Assembly: GCA_017652965.1 (NCBI GenBank)
Contig: JAGBZZ010000348.1
Location: 1 to 12,893, forward strand
Reading direction: 5' to 3'
Length of the DNA stretch: 12,893 nt
Source of the DNA: Clostridia bacterium
GTDB lineage: Bacteria > Bacillota_A > Clostridia > Oscillospirales > CAG-272
The stretch's first letter is position 1; every line of letters begins with the position of its first letter. The notes under the pieces are model-generated. The model saw only the letters and a program-made list of their open reading frames with translations, had not been told where the DNA came from and made no database searches. The translations under genes and the position numbers were made by a program. Below, one piece after another: positions 1 through 7,297 of the stretch.

Positions 1-122
1 GCTGATGGCGCTTTGGGTGGCACTGTATGTCGGATCACAGTCTGTTCGGCGTGTTTTTCGAACCGGATGGGCGCTGCGGTACCATCCCTGTTGGGTGAGT
101 TTTTTTGCGGGTGGTTTTTTGC
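1..122. other. No supported gene; short T-rich tandem near-repeat
   Basis: This stretch lies beyond the 3' end of mutS2. Bases 93-108 and 109-122 form a tandem near-repeat, each copy GGGTG followed by a run of six or seven T and then GC. On the plus strand a weak hairpin (CCC at 86-88 with GGG at 93-95, plus two outer pairs around a bulge) precedes the first T run, so it could end a plus-strand transcript coming from outside the window. Reading frames here are open only by overlap with antisense mutS2 and show no recognisable protein. I see no convincing terminator for mutS2 on the minus strand. Confidence 0.3.
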
Positions 123-2510
123 TTATTTCAGCTCTACCACAGTCACGCCGGAATCCCCTTCCCCGTATGCCCCCATGCGATGTGAGGCAACGCGGCGGTC
201 GGTTCTCAGATACTGTGTGATGGCCTTGCGGAGTGCGCCGGTTCCCTTACCGTGAATGATACGAACCGAGCGGATACCGGCCATGATCGCATCGTCGAGA
301 TACTTGTCCACGATGAACCATGCATCCTCTCCGATCATACCGCGCACATCCACCTCGGGATGGAAATCTGCACGAACCGCCGTGCGCACGCGCGCCTCGG
401 GGCGGGGCTCCTTGACCTTGACCTTTTGCCCCTCCTCCAGCAGGCGGACGTCCTTTTGGTCAACCTTTGCCTTCAGAATTCCCGCTTGCACCGTAAGCTT
501 ACCGTCTCGCTCGGAAATCGCGGTGATCTGCCCCTCCTGGTGATAAGACACCAGGAATACGCGATCGCCAACCTTCAAGGGGCGCGGAAGCGTATAGTCG
601 TCATCCAGGGAGATCTCACGGAATTCCGCCTTGTCGTAAAGGGCATTCCCCTCGCGAAGGCGGTCTCTTACGGCGGCCTTGGCGCGGTTCAATTCCTCGG
701 CGAAATTCTGCGCATCCTGCTTTTTTCTGATCTCATCCAGCTCGCGGAAGATATAATCACTCCCCGCACGGGCGCTATCAAGTAGCTGGCGGGCACGGGT
801 CAGTGCGGCAGCGATCTCCTTCTCGGATGCAGCGGTTTTTTCGCGTAGGCGTCGCTCGGCATCCACCTTAAACTGCTCATACTCGGTACGAAGCTTGGTT
901 GCCTCCTCGCGCTGGCGCTCCATCTCCACGCGGGAAGCCTCCAGCTGAGAGATGACCGTCTCAAAGCGCTTGGTATCACCCGAAAGATGCGCATCCGCAC
1001 GGCGGATCACGGTCGGAGAAAGCCCAAGCTTTTCGGAAATGGCAAAGGCGTTGGATTTACCCGGCATACCCACGATCAAGCGATAAGTGGGGCGAAGGGT
1101 TTCCACGTCAAATTCACAGGAGGCGTTCTGTACCCCCTCCGTCTCCAAGGCGTACACCTTCAGCTCGGCATAGTGCGTGGTAGAGGCGGAAAGTGCCCCG
1201 CGCTCCCGCATCTCCTCCAAGATCGCCTCTGCAAGCGCCGCACCCTCAACAGGGTCTGTCCCCGCCCCAAGCTCGTCAAAAAGCACAAGCGAGCGGTCGG
1301 TCGCGCGCTCCATAATATCCACGATATTGACCATATGCGCTGAGAAGGTGGAAAGCGACTGCTCAATGCTCTGCTCATCGCCGATATCGGCAAGGATCTC
1401 AGAAAAGACACCGATCTCGGTCTGATCCTCTGCGGGCAACTGCAGGCCGGCCTGCGCCATGATCGCAAAAAGCCCCAGGGTCTTCAAGGCGACCGTCTTA
1501 CCGCCGGTGTTAGGGCCGGTAATGATCAGCGTGTCAAAGGAATCTCCCAGCGAAATATCGATGGGAACGACCTTATCCTTATCGATCAGCGGGTGGCGGC
1601 CACGCAGAATGCGGATGCGCTTTTCCTCGGTCACCGCAGGCGGGGTGGCTCGCAGCTCCTCGGCATAGGCCGCACAGGTAAACGCAAAGGCGATCTCGGT
1701 CATGTTATGGCAGTTTGCCACAATAGCCGAGCCGTGGGTCACGCACTCCTCGGAGAATTCGGCAAGTATACGCTCGATCTCGGCCTGCTCGCGCCCGGCC
1801 AGCTCACGCAGCTCGTTATTTGCCTCTACGACCGCCAAGGGCTCGATAAACACCGTAGCCCCCGAGGAGGAGGTGTCATGCACAAGCCCCTTGATCTCAC
1901 CGCGATACTCGGCCTTTACGGGAATTACGTAGCGGCCGTTTCGCATGGTAACAAGGTTTTCCTGCAGGTATTTCTGTCTTGCACCGCCGATGTAGGTAGC
2001 CAGCGTATCCTTAATGCGGTTATTGGCCGCACGGATCTTACGGCGGATATCGGCAAGCGTGGGGCTTGCTTCATCCGCGATCATATCCTCACCAAGGATC
2101 ACCTTGGCGATCCGATCCTCAAGCAGGCGCACGGGAACCAGGCGTGAAAAGATGATGTCCAGCGAGGTCTCAAAGTCCTTGCTGTCTATATAATCGGAAA
2201 AGAGACGCGCCCCGCGCAGGATCCCACCGACAAGCAAAAGCTCCCGCGGCGAAAGGATAGCCCCCTTCTCTGCACGGCCTACGGCATCCTCTACCCCCTC
2301 ATCCCCCACAATGGGCGGATACCCCTTGGTGTTAATAAGGCGGCGGGCATCTGCCGTTTGCTGTTGGCGCAAGGCCACCACGTCATAATACTCGGACGGC
2401 ATAAGCGAAAGAGCCCTCGCCCTCGCCCCCTCGGTCGGGGCATGGAGCGAAAGCTGCTGACGTATTTTATCAAATTCCAGAACAGAGAGTGTTTTTTGCG
2501 TTATGAGCAT
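123..2510 (-). CDS. mutS2: MutS2 family ATPase/endonuclease (RqcU)
   Basis: This 795-residue protein has the full length and domain order of MutS2. The N-terminal helical/lever region covers about 1-300. The ABC-type ATPase follows, with Walker A TGPNTGGKT at 331-339 and Walker B LVLFDELGAGTDP at 408-420. A long Glu/Arg/Lys-rich coiled coil spans about 515-625, a KOW-like beta segment about 645-690, and a C-terminal Smr domain about 716-795 with DVRG (721-724) and HGKGTGALR (753-761). MutS2 lacks the mismatch-recognition domain of MutS. The family is linked to suppression of recombination and, in Bacillus, to splitting of collided ribosomes with the Smr domain as nuclease or RNA-binding element. 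The start is set by AGGAG five bases upstream. The recO stop codon overlaps this ribosome binding site (TAAGGAG), which implies cotranscription and probably translational coupling. No key motif is missing. Confidence 0.97.
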   Translation of the reverse strand: MLITQKTLSVLEFDKIRQQLSLHAPTEGARARALSLMPSEYYDVVALRQQQTADARRLINTKGYPPIVGDEGVEDAVGRAEKGAILSPRELLLVGGILRGARLFSDYIDSKDFETSLDIIFSRLVPVRLLEDRIAKVILGEDMIADEASPTLADIRRKIRAANNRIKDTLATYIGGARQKYLQENLVTMRNGRYVIPVKAEYRGEIKGLVHDTSSSGATVFIEPLAVVEANNELRELAGREQAEIERILAEFSEECVTHGSAIVANCHNMTEIAFAFTCAAYAEELRATPPAVTEEKRIRILRGRHPLIDKDKVVPIDISLGDSFDTLIITGPNTGGKTVALKTLGLFAIMAQAGLQLPAEDQTEIGVFSEILADIGDEQSIEQSLSTFSAHMVNIVDIMERATDRSLVLFDELGAGTDPVEGAALAEAILEEMRERGALSASTTHYAELKVYALETEGVQNASCEFDVETLRPTYRLIVGMPGKSNAFAISEKLGLSPTVIRRADAHLSGDTKRFETVISQLEASRVEMERQREEATKLRTEYEQFKVDAERRLREKTAASEKEIAAALTRARQLLDSARAGSDYIFRELDEIRKKQDAQNFAEELNRAKAAVRDRLREGNALYDKAEFREISLDDDYTLPRPLKVGDRVFLVSYHQEGQITAISERDGKLTVQAGILKAKVDQKDVRLLEEGQKVKVKEPRPEARVRTAVRADFHPEVDVRGMIGEDAWFIVDKYLDDAIMAGIRSVRIIHGKGTGALRKAITQYLRTDRRVASHRMGAYGEGDSGVTVVELK

Positions 2511-2519
2511 AGGATCTCC

Positions 2520-3317
2520 TTACGTGTTGTCCTTCGCAACATCCTTGTAAAATTGAAGCGCACGAAAGCCGCGCTCCAAATGATTCAGTAAATACTCCTC
2601 GGTCGCATGCCCAAGATGCCGCATCTCATCCGGCGGCAGACGAAAGGCCAAAAGCCGCTCGGCCGGGCAGGTGATAAGGTATATAAGCGCCGCACGGACG
2701 GCGGGCGTCACAATACAAAGAAGCGCCCGTGTGCGTGCATGAAAATCATCCACGCTTTGCGGGATCACCTTTTGCATGGCCGTATGACACTCTGAGCACA
2801 AGAGGCCACCGTTCATCACATCCAGAAGCATATCTCCCTCCTCTGCCCCACAGGAGGCACAGGCAGAAAGCTCGGGCAGGTATCCTAAGATCGCCGCCAG
2901 GCGGAATTCAAAGGCTGCCTTGATTTTGGGAAGATCGGCGTTCTCTGCCGCGATGGCATACAGCGTATTCAGTGTCAGCCGCAGGATCTCGGGCTCGGGC
3001 TGTTCGGGGACGGTCACATCGGCCGCCACCTCACAAACATACTGCCCAAGTGCCGTGCTGACAATGCTGAGGCGGAGGTCAAAAAAGCTTTCGATCAGCT
3101 CTACCTCACGCACCCAGTGGCGATCCCCTCGCACCTCAAGCACAAAAGAGGCATAGCAAAAAAGCTGTGAAGCCGCCAGATAACGACTTTTCAGCGAGCG
3201 GCTGCCGTTAGAGACAGCCGTGATCAACCCTCTTTCCGCCGTCAGAATGGTGAGAAGCTTGTCGCTACGCGAAAGGTCGACCGTTCGCACAACAAGGCCA
3301 CGTACCTCAAGTGTCAT
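2520..3317 (-). CDS. recO: DNA repair protein RecO
   Basis: RecO mediates loading of RecA on SSB-coated single-stranded DNA in the RecFOR pathway and promotes strand annealing. From the chosen ATG the product is 265 residues. It has an N-terminal OB-fold region of about 1-80 beginning MTLEVRGLVVRTVDL, a helical body, and a zinc-binding element with Cys pairs C153/C156 and C174/C177, as in Gram-positive RecO. The frame stays open 16 codons further upstream, but that extension lies inside era. The internal ATG has a good GAGGAA site five bases before it and starts one base after the era stop, so it is preferred. A 9-base gap separates it from mutS2 downstream. Overall divergence is typical of RecO; length and zinc motif make the call secure. 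Confidence 0.95.
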   Translation of the reverse strand: MTLEVRGLVVRTVDLSRSDKLLTILTAERGLITAVSNGSRSLKSRYLAASQLFCYASFVLEVRGDRHWVREVELIESFFDLRLSIVSTALGQYVCEVAADVTVPEQPEPEILRLTLNTLYAIAAENADLPKIKAAFEFRLAAILGYLPELSACASCGAEEGDMLLDVMNGGLLCSECHTAMQKVIPQSVDDFHARTRALLCIVTPAVRAALIYLITCPAERLLAFRLPPDEMRHLGHATEEYLLNHLERGFRALQFYKDVAKDNT

Positions 3318-3318
3318 A

Positions 3319-4203
3319 TTATTCCTCGTGATACCCGAAATTGCGGACAGCCACGTCGCTGTCACGCCAATTTTCCTTCACCTTGACCCAAAGATCCAAA
3401 AAGACCTTGATCCCAAAGAACTTTTCCATATCCTCACGGGCATACGTACCGACGGTTTTCAGGGTTGCCCCGTGCTTTCCGATGATGATCCCCTTATGCG
3501 AGGCCTTCTCGCAAAAGATCTCGGCGCGGATAGAGATCATCTTTTCCTCTTCCTTAAAGCTTTCCACTATAACGGCCGTCCCGTGGGGAATCTCCTCATC
3601 CAGCACGCGCAAAAGCTTTTCCCGAATGATCTCGGCGGCGATCTGCCGCTCGGGCTGATCGGTCAAGGCGTCCGACGGGAAGAAGAAATCGCTTTCGGCT
3701 AAGTAACGGTTGCACTCCTCAAGCAAAATATCGATCCCCTTGGCATTTTTGGCGCACATAGGGATCACGGCATCAAAATCAAAGGCCTCGGCATATGCGG
3801 CAATGGTTTTGGCAATATGCTCCTTGCTTGTGGCATCGATCTTGTTGACGGCAAGGATCGCGGGGATACCGTCGGCACGCAGGCGCTCAAGGATCCCGGC
3901 CTCAATGTCCCCAACCGTATCGCGCGGCTCGATCACCAGGATCGCGGCATCCGCCTCGCCCAGTGTGTCACCGGCGGTCTTCACCATATAATCGCCAAGC
4001 CGCGTGCGGGGTCTGTGCAGGCCGGGCGTATCCAAAAAGACATACTGATCCTCTCCTACCGTATGAATACCGGTGATGCGGTTACGGGTGGTTTGCGGCT
4101 TTTTGGAAACAATGGCGACCTTCTCACCGAGGATGGCGTTCAAAAGGGTGGATTTGCCCACGTTCGGGCGGCCTACGATGGCAATAAATCCTGTTCTTGT
4201 CAT
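3319..4203 (-). CDS. era: Ribosome-assembly GTPase Era
   Basis: Era is an essential GTPase that binds the 3' end of 16S rRNA and assists 30S subunit maturation. The 294-residue product has the family's usual length. GTPase motifs seen are G1 GRPNVGKST (11-19), G3 DTPG (58-61), G4 NKID (120-123) and G5 CAK (150-152), where most relatives have SAK. The C-terminal KH RNA-binding domain carries the loop GKHG (242-245), within GIIIGKHGATLK. The ribosome binding site GAGGTGA overlaps the ybeY stop codon nine bases upstream of the ATG. Placement between ybeY and recO matches the Bacillus neighbourhood, although cdd and dgkA, which sit beside era there, are absent. Only the Ser-to-Cys change in G5 is slightly unusual, and it is conservative. 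Confidence 0.98.
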   Translation of the reverse strand: MTRTGFIAIVGRPNVGKSTLLNAILGEKVAIVSKKPQTTRNRITGIHTVGEDQYVFLDTPGLHRPRTRLGDYMVKTAGDTLGEADAAILVIEPRDTVGDIEAGILERLRADGIPAILAVNKIDATSKEHIAKTIAAYAEAFDFDAVIPMCAKNAKGIDILLEECNRYLAESDFFFPSDALTDQPERQIAAEIIREKLLRVLDEEIPHGTAVIVESFKEEEKMISIRAEIFCEKASHKGIIIGKHGATLKTVGTYAREDMEKFFGIKVFLDLWVKVKENWRDSDVAVRNFGYHEE

Positions 4204-4212
4204 ACTTTCACC

Positions 4213-4722
4213 TCAAAGCCCCAGTGTTGCGACGATCTCGCGCTGGCGGCGACACATATCTTCATCCTCGTCCTTGCCCTTCTCATGGTCATATCCAAGC
4301 AGATGAAGGGTGGAATGAATGCAAAGAAACGCAATTTCGCGCTCTACGCTATGGCCAAGCTCCTCTGCCTGGGCGGCGGCGCGCTCAACCGAAAGAACGA
4401 TATCGCCGAGAACCACCGTAGCCCCCTCGGCATCCCCGTCGCACGGAAGCTCGCCCTCATCATACATCGGAAAGGACAAAACGTCGGTAGGGGTATTCTT
4501 TTCTCTGAATTTCTTGTTAAGCGATTTGATGTAGGCATTGTCACACAGTGTGACCGATACCTCGCTGTCAAAGATCACCCCCTCATAGGAAAGGGCGGCC
4601 TCAATGGCCTTGCGGATCAGCATTTTTCTTGCATAAGAGATCCCCTTCTCCTTCCCTTCTGTGGCAAAATCAAGAAAGAGGCGTGCCCCCTCCGGGGGGA
4701 AATGCATCATTTTTTTCGTCAT
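4213..4722 (-). CDS. ybeY: Endoribonuclease YbeY (rRNA maturation factor)
   Basis: YbeY is a single-strand-specific metal-dependent RNase used in 16S rRNA 3'-end processing and 70S ribosome quality control. The 169-residue product has the diagnostic H-x3-H-x5-H zinc site at H136, H140 and H146 within HSTLHLLGYDH, followed by the usual acidic stretch. The upstream conserved segments TDVLSFP (79-85) and GDIVLS (106-111) are also present. It starts nine bases after the phoH stop, with AAGGA overlapping that stop (TAAGGA) as ribosome binding site. The phoH-ybeY-era grouping is a conserved ribosome-biogenesis cluster. No anomaly is visible. Confidence 0.97.
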   Translation of the reverse strand: MTKKMMHFPPEGARLFLDFATEGKEKGISYARKMLIRKAIEAALSYEGVIFDSEVSVTLCDNAYIKSLNKKFREKNTPTDVLSFPMYDEGELPCDGDAEGATVVLGDIVLSVERAAAQAEELGHSVEREIAFLCIHSTLHLLGYDHEKGKDEDEDMCRRQREIVATLGL

Positions 4723-4731
4723 AGCTTGTCC

Positions 4732-5751
4732 TTACTTTCTGCGGGCCGTAAAGGTCCGCGGTGTCGTTTTTTGTTGCTCCTCACGCCCATATTTTTCATA
4801 GGCGCGGATGATGTTCTGCACAAGGCGGTGTCTCACCACGTCCCGCTCGGAGAAGCGGTGGATGGCGATACCGTCGATCCCGGACAGGATACGCTCCGCC
4901 ACGCTGAGGCCGCTCTTTTTGCCGTCCGGCAGGTCGGTTTGCGAGGGGTCACCGGTGACTACCATGCGCGAATTATGACCAAGGCGGGTAAGGAACATTT
5001 TCATTTGCTCCACCGTCGTATTCTGGGCTTCGTCCAGGATGATATACGAGTCATCCAGCGTGCGGCCGCGCATATAGGCCAGCGGGGCGATCTCTATCGC
5101 GCCGCGCTCCAGCTGTCTGGCATAATTCTCTGCCCCCAGCATTTCAAAAAGCGCATCGTAAAGAGGGCGCAGATAGGGGTCGATCTTGCTCTGCAGGTCC
5201 CCCGGCAAAAAGCCGAGGCGCTCCCCCGCCTCCACGGCCGGCCGTGTCAGAATGATGCGGTCTGCCTGCTTACTGCGCAAGGCCTCCACCGCCATAGCCA
5301 CAGCAAGAAAGGTCTTACCGGTTCCCGCAGGTCCAAGGCCAAAGGTGACGGTGTTTTTTCGGATGGCCTCCACGTAACGGCGTTGGCCTGCCGTTTTGGG
5401 CTTTATGGGCTTGCCACGGCTGGTGATCGCCACAACGGCACCGTCCAGCTGCTCAAGATCCTCGGCGGCATCGGCGCTTATGGTTTCTATCACGTAATCG
5501 ACCGTCTGATCCTCTAAATAATCCCCGGCCGTGACCATGCGTGACAGATACTCCAGCACCCTGCCCGCCTTTTCCACCAAATGCGCATCCTCGCCCGATA
5601 TGGCAAGGCAATCTCCGCTATCCGCCCCACCCGAGCGGGCCTCTATCCGAACCGAAAACCTTTCCTCGATCCGACGGGCGTTTTCGTCCCCCGTCCCAAA
5701 GATCGCAGACGTTACCGCCCCATCCGAGATCATCACCAGCTTTTGCGGCAT
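4732..5751 (-). CDS. phoH: PhoH-like P-loop ATPase
   Basis: This 339-residue protein belongs to the PhoH/PhoL family of cytoplasmic ATPases, thought to act on RNA and functionally linked to YbeY. The N-terminal 110 or so residues form the small alpha/beta domain typical of the chromosomal PhoL type. The ATPase core follows, with Walker A GPAGTGKT at 140-147, Walker B YIILDEAQN at 236-244 and a sensor-like TGDPSQTDLP at 267-276. The tail (about 325-339) is basic and probably disordered. Its ATG is six bases after the yqfD stop, and GGAGG lies ten bases upstream, inside the end of yqfD. In Bacillus pgpH lies between phoH and ybeY; here ybeY follows directly. Biochemical role in this organism is inferred from family membership only. 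Confidence 0.95.
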   Translation of the reverse strand: MPQKLVMISDGAVTSAIFGTGDENARRIEERFSVRIEARSGGADSGDCLAISGEDAHLVEKAGRVLEYLSRMVTAGDYLEDQTVDYVIETISADAAEDLEQLDGAVVAITSRGKPIKPKTAGQRRYVEAIRKNTVTFGLGPAGTGKTFLAVAMAVEALRSKQADRIILTRPAVEAGERLGFLPGDLQSKIDPYLRPLYDALFEMLGAENYARQLERGAIEIAPLAYMRGRTLDDSYIILDEAQNTTVEQMKMFLTRLGHNSRMVVTGDPSQTDLPDGKKSGLSVAERILSGIDGIAIHRFSERDVVRHRLVQNIIRAYEKYGREEQQKTTPRTFTARRK

Positions 5752-5757
5752 CTGTGC

Positions 5758-6927
5758 TTATCCTCCCTGTTCTCCCACCTCATAAGGAAGCGGGACAGCA
5801 ATATCTATGATGCTTTCGATCTCTCCGGAAAGGAGATACGCATCTTCGCCAAATTCTCCAAAGAAGCGCTTGCGCAAAAGCTCCCCCTCTGCAAGGTCGG
5901 CGGCAAGCAAGGCGTACATACGACGATATGCAGCCCTGACGGCCTCCTCCTCTGTAAGGGCACGCTCTCCCCAGGTATATGGGAGGCGATACTCGTAGGT
6001 GAGATAGATCGGCAAGCGAATGCTACCAAAGAGAATGACTTGCTCTTTTCTCTTTATTATATCATACTCTTCGCCACTTTTTCCAGCAATTTTGCAAACT
6101 TTTATCTCCTTTCCAAAGAAATTTAGCGAAAAAGAAGCAATTTTCTCTTCGCCGTATATTTTTTCTTTTACCGATAGGGGCTGCACCACGCTTTGACGGT
6201 GTACGACGCGCGCACGGATCTCCCCTGCGGCCGCAGTTGCCACGAGCCCCGTCGCGCTTTGATAAAGGCCGCTGACAAGCAGCTCGCCGCGGCGCACCGT
6301 CATCCCTACGTCAACGGCGGCACGCCCACGGTCGACCCGCACACTTTCGATAAGTGCATCCTCACTTGCCACAAGGTTACATAGCCCCTGCCGGCTTTCC
6401 TCCTCGGTATTTGGCAAGACCTCCCGCACCTCTACCGATACGGTCGTGCCGCGCACGTAGATCCCCACCCAAGCCACCGAGGGCATGCTTTTTAAAAACC
6501 GAGTGCGCACCGCCGCCGTATCGGCCCCGGGGGTAAAGCTTCCCACCGCCAGCCCCGCCTCAGCAAGGGCGGCCTCGATCTCCTGTGAGCTGACCAGCTC
6601 GTTTCCCAAGACCTCGACCCGCCAAACGGTAAACGAAGAAAGCAAAAGGATCAGCATGGCAAGCACCGTCCCCGCCACGAGCCCCGGGCGACGAACGTAG
6701 GCCGAAAGCAAGGCGGGTAAGCCCCTTTGCGCACAAAGCGTACAGCGGCACTCCTGCGGCAACCTTCCGGCATCCCGCGAAAGGAGCAAAAGGCGCCCCC
6801 GCTCCCCCTCTATCCGGCAAAAAAGGCAGGCAATGCCGTGTGTCAAAAGGCAATCGAGGATCTCGGCCTGGTCCTCCGCACAAAAGGAAAACTCACTCAC
6901 CCCAAGAAGAAAGGAATAAAGTCCCAT
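5758..6927 (-). CDS. yqfD: Sporulation protein YqfD
   Basis: The 389-residue product matches YqfD, a membrane protein of the mother-cell sporulation programme whose exact molecular role is not settled. A Cys-containing cytoplasmic N-terminal domain (1-80) is followed by one membrane segment at about 83-101, and then a large extracytoplasmic domain. In that domain, the segment from about 102 to 170 (beginning WRVEVLGNE) resembles the POTRA-like region of SpoIVFB/FtsQ-type proteins; this comparison is tentative. The position between yqfC and phoH is the Bacillus arrangement and supports the call strongly. The ribosome binding site is weak (only TAGG or GAGAA near the ATG), so translation may depend on coupling to yqfC, whose stop is 10 bases upstream. 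Residues about 253-300 are encoded by an unusually AT-rich, Lys/Ile-rich patch that contains a promoter candidate. Confidence 0.9.
   Translation of the reverse strand: MGLYSFLLGVSEFSFCAEDQAEILDCLLTHGIACLFCRIEGERGRLLLLSRDAGRLPQECRCTLCAQRGLPALLSAYVRRPGLVAGTVLAMLILLLSSFTVWRVEVLGNELVSSQEIEAALAEAGLAVGSFTPGADTAAVRTRFLKSMPSVAWVGIYVRGTTVSVEVREVLPNTEEESRQGLCNLVASEDALIESVRVDRGRAAVDVGMTVRRGELLVSGLYQSATGLVATAAAGEIRARVVHRQSVVQPLSVKEKIYGEEKIASFSLNFFGKEIKVCKIAGKSGEEYDIIKRKEQVILFGSIRLPIYLTYEYRLPYTWGERALTEEEAVRAAYRRMYALLAADLAEGELLRKRFFGEFGEDAYLLSGEIESIIDIAVPLPYEVGEQGG
6056..6085 (-). promoter_or_regulatory. Candidate internal vegetative promoter within yqfD
   Basis: On the minus strand the patch at about 6040-6170 contains TGATATAAT (6064-6056), a perfect extended -10 element. 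TGGAAA at 6085-6080, four of six matches to TTGACA, sits upstream with an 18-base spacer. It lies about 305 bases upstream of phoH and points toward phoH-ybeY-era-recO-mutS2. The underlying codons include ATA-ATA and AGA, which stand out against the ATC/CGC preference nearby and suggest DNA-level constraint. Function is inferred, not shown. Confidence 0.45.
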
Positions 6928-6937
6928 CCTATATTTC

Positions 6938-7225
6938 TCACTTTTCCATCAGAAAAATTCCCGAAATTTCACCCTCTACCTCTGCCACACCGCCATCGTA
7001 CGTGATGCAACCGAGGGATGCACCGCGTATCACAAGATAACGCCGCGCAACCGAAAACACGACCTCCTCCTCCTTGCAACGGATGATATGCTCCGCTCCC
7101 GAAACCAGAACGCGGCCAAAATCCTGTCCGGCATCCAGCTCCACCCGATAGCCACCTCCCACACCGATCGGAGCCACCCCCAGCGGTGCATGGCCGAAAA
7201 GAAACGGCCTTTTTCTTTTTTTCAT
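6938..7225 (-). CDS. yqfC: YabP/YqfC-family sporulation protein YqfC
   Basis: This small protein of 95 residues has the size and pattern of YqfC, a YabP-related protein made in the mother cell during sporulation. A basic N-terminus (MKKRKRPFLF) is followed by beta-rich sequence with the features typical of the family: a hydrophobic VLVSGAEHI segment (39-47), a polar EEEVVF stretch, LVIRGASLG (64-72) and a closing EVEGEISGIFL (82-92). The start is preceded by AGGGAGAGG. It is the first gene of the minus-strand run, and a sigma-E-type promoter lies just upstream, which agrees with sigma-E control of yqfC in Bacillus. Sequence similarity is modest because the protein is short; the neighbour yqfD makes the call firm. 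Confidence 0.87.
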   Translation of the reverse strand: MKKRKRPFLFGHAPLGVAPIGVGGGYRVELDAGQDFGRVLVSGAEHIIRCKEEEVVFSVARRYLVIRGASLGCITYDGGVAEVEGEISGIFLMEK

Positions 7226-7267
7226 ACGCCTCTCCCTGTTCTATCCATGCAGCTCAACTTATATTGT

Positions 7268-7297
7268 ATAGTATGTGAAAGGGGGAAACAAAATGAC
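7268..7297 (-). promoter_or_regulatory. Sigma-E-like promoter of the yqfC operon
   Basis: Read on the minus strand, GTCATTTT (7297-7290) is followed after 14 bases by CATACTAT (7275-7268). This fits the sporulation sigma-E consensus of roughly GTCATATT, 13-15 bases, CATACAnT with one mismatch in each box. The transcript would begin near 7260, about 35 bases upstream of yqfC. The -35 box overlaps the start codon of the divergent ylbJ-like gene. Regulation by sigma-E is inferred from the match and from known control of yqfC in Bacillus. Confidence 0.62.

Noticed and set aside
45..70. A TTCGAA element resembling a tRNA T-loop.
   Set aside because: The flanking bases do not form a T stem, and no acceptor or anticodon arm is present on either strand.
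28..98. A short plus-strand frame ending FEPDGRCGTIPVG just before a T run, as if it were the C-terminus of a gene.
   Set aside because: An in-frame stop at bases 3-5 limits it to about 23 residues from the only ATG, with no ribosome binding site.
1593..2147. A 184-codon plus-strand frame opposite mutS2.
   Set aside because: It lies wholly within mutS2 on the other strand, with no recognisable domain and no upstream signals of its own.
3318..3365. An upstream extension of recO by 16 codons.
   Set aside because: It would overlap the end of era, has no ribosome binding site, and does not resemble the RecO N-terminus, which begins at MTLEVRG.
3817..5517. A 566-codon open frame on the plus strand opposite era, ybeY and phoH.
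   Set aside because: It runs antisense to three well-supported genes and resembles no protein. The GC-rich codon choice of those genes keeps this antisense frame free of stops.
7259..7274. A plus-strand promoter for the ylbJ-like gene using TATATT or TATAGTAT.
   Set aside because: No acceptable -35 lies at a proper distance for sigma-A or sigma-E, and the nearest -10 would leave almost no leader before the ribosome binding site.
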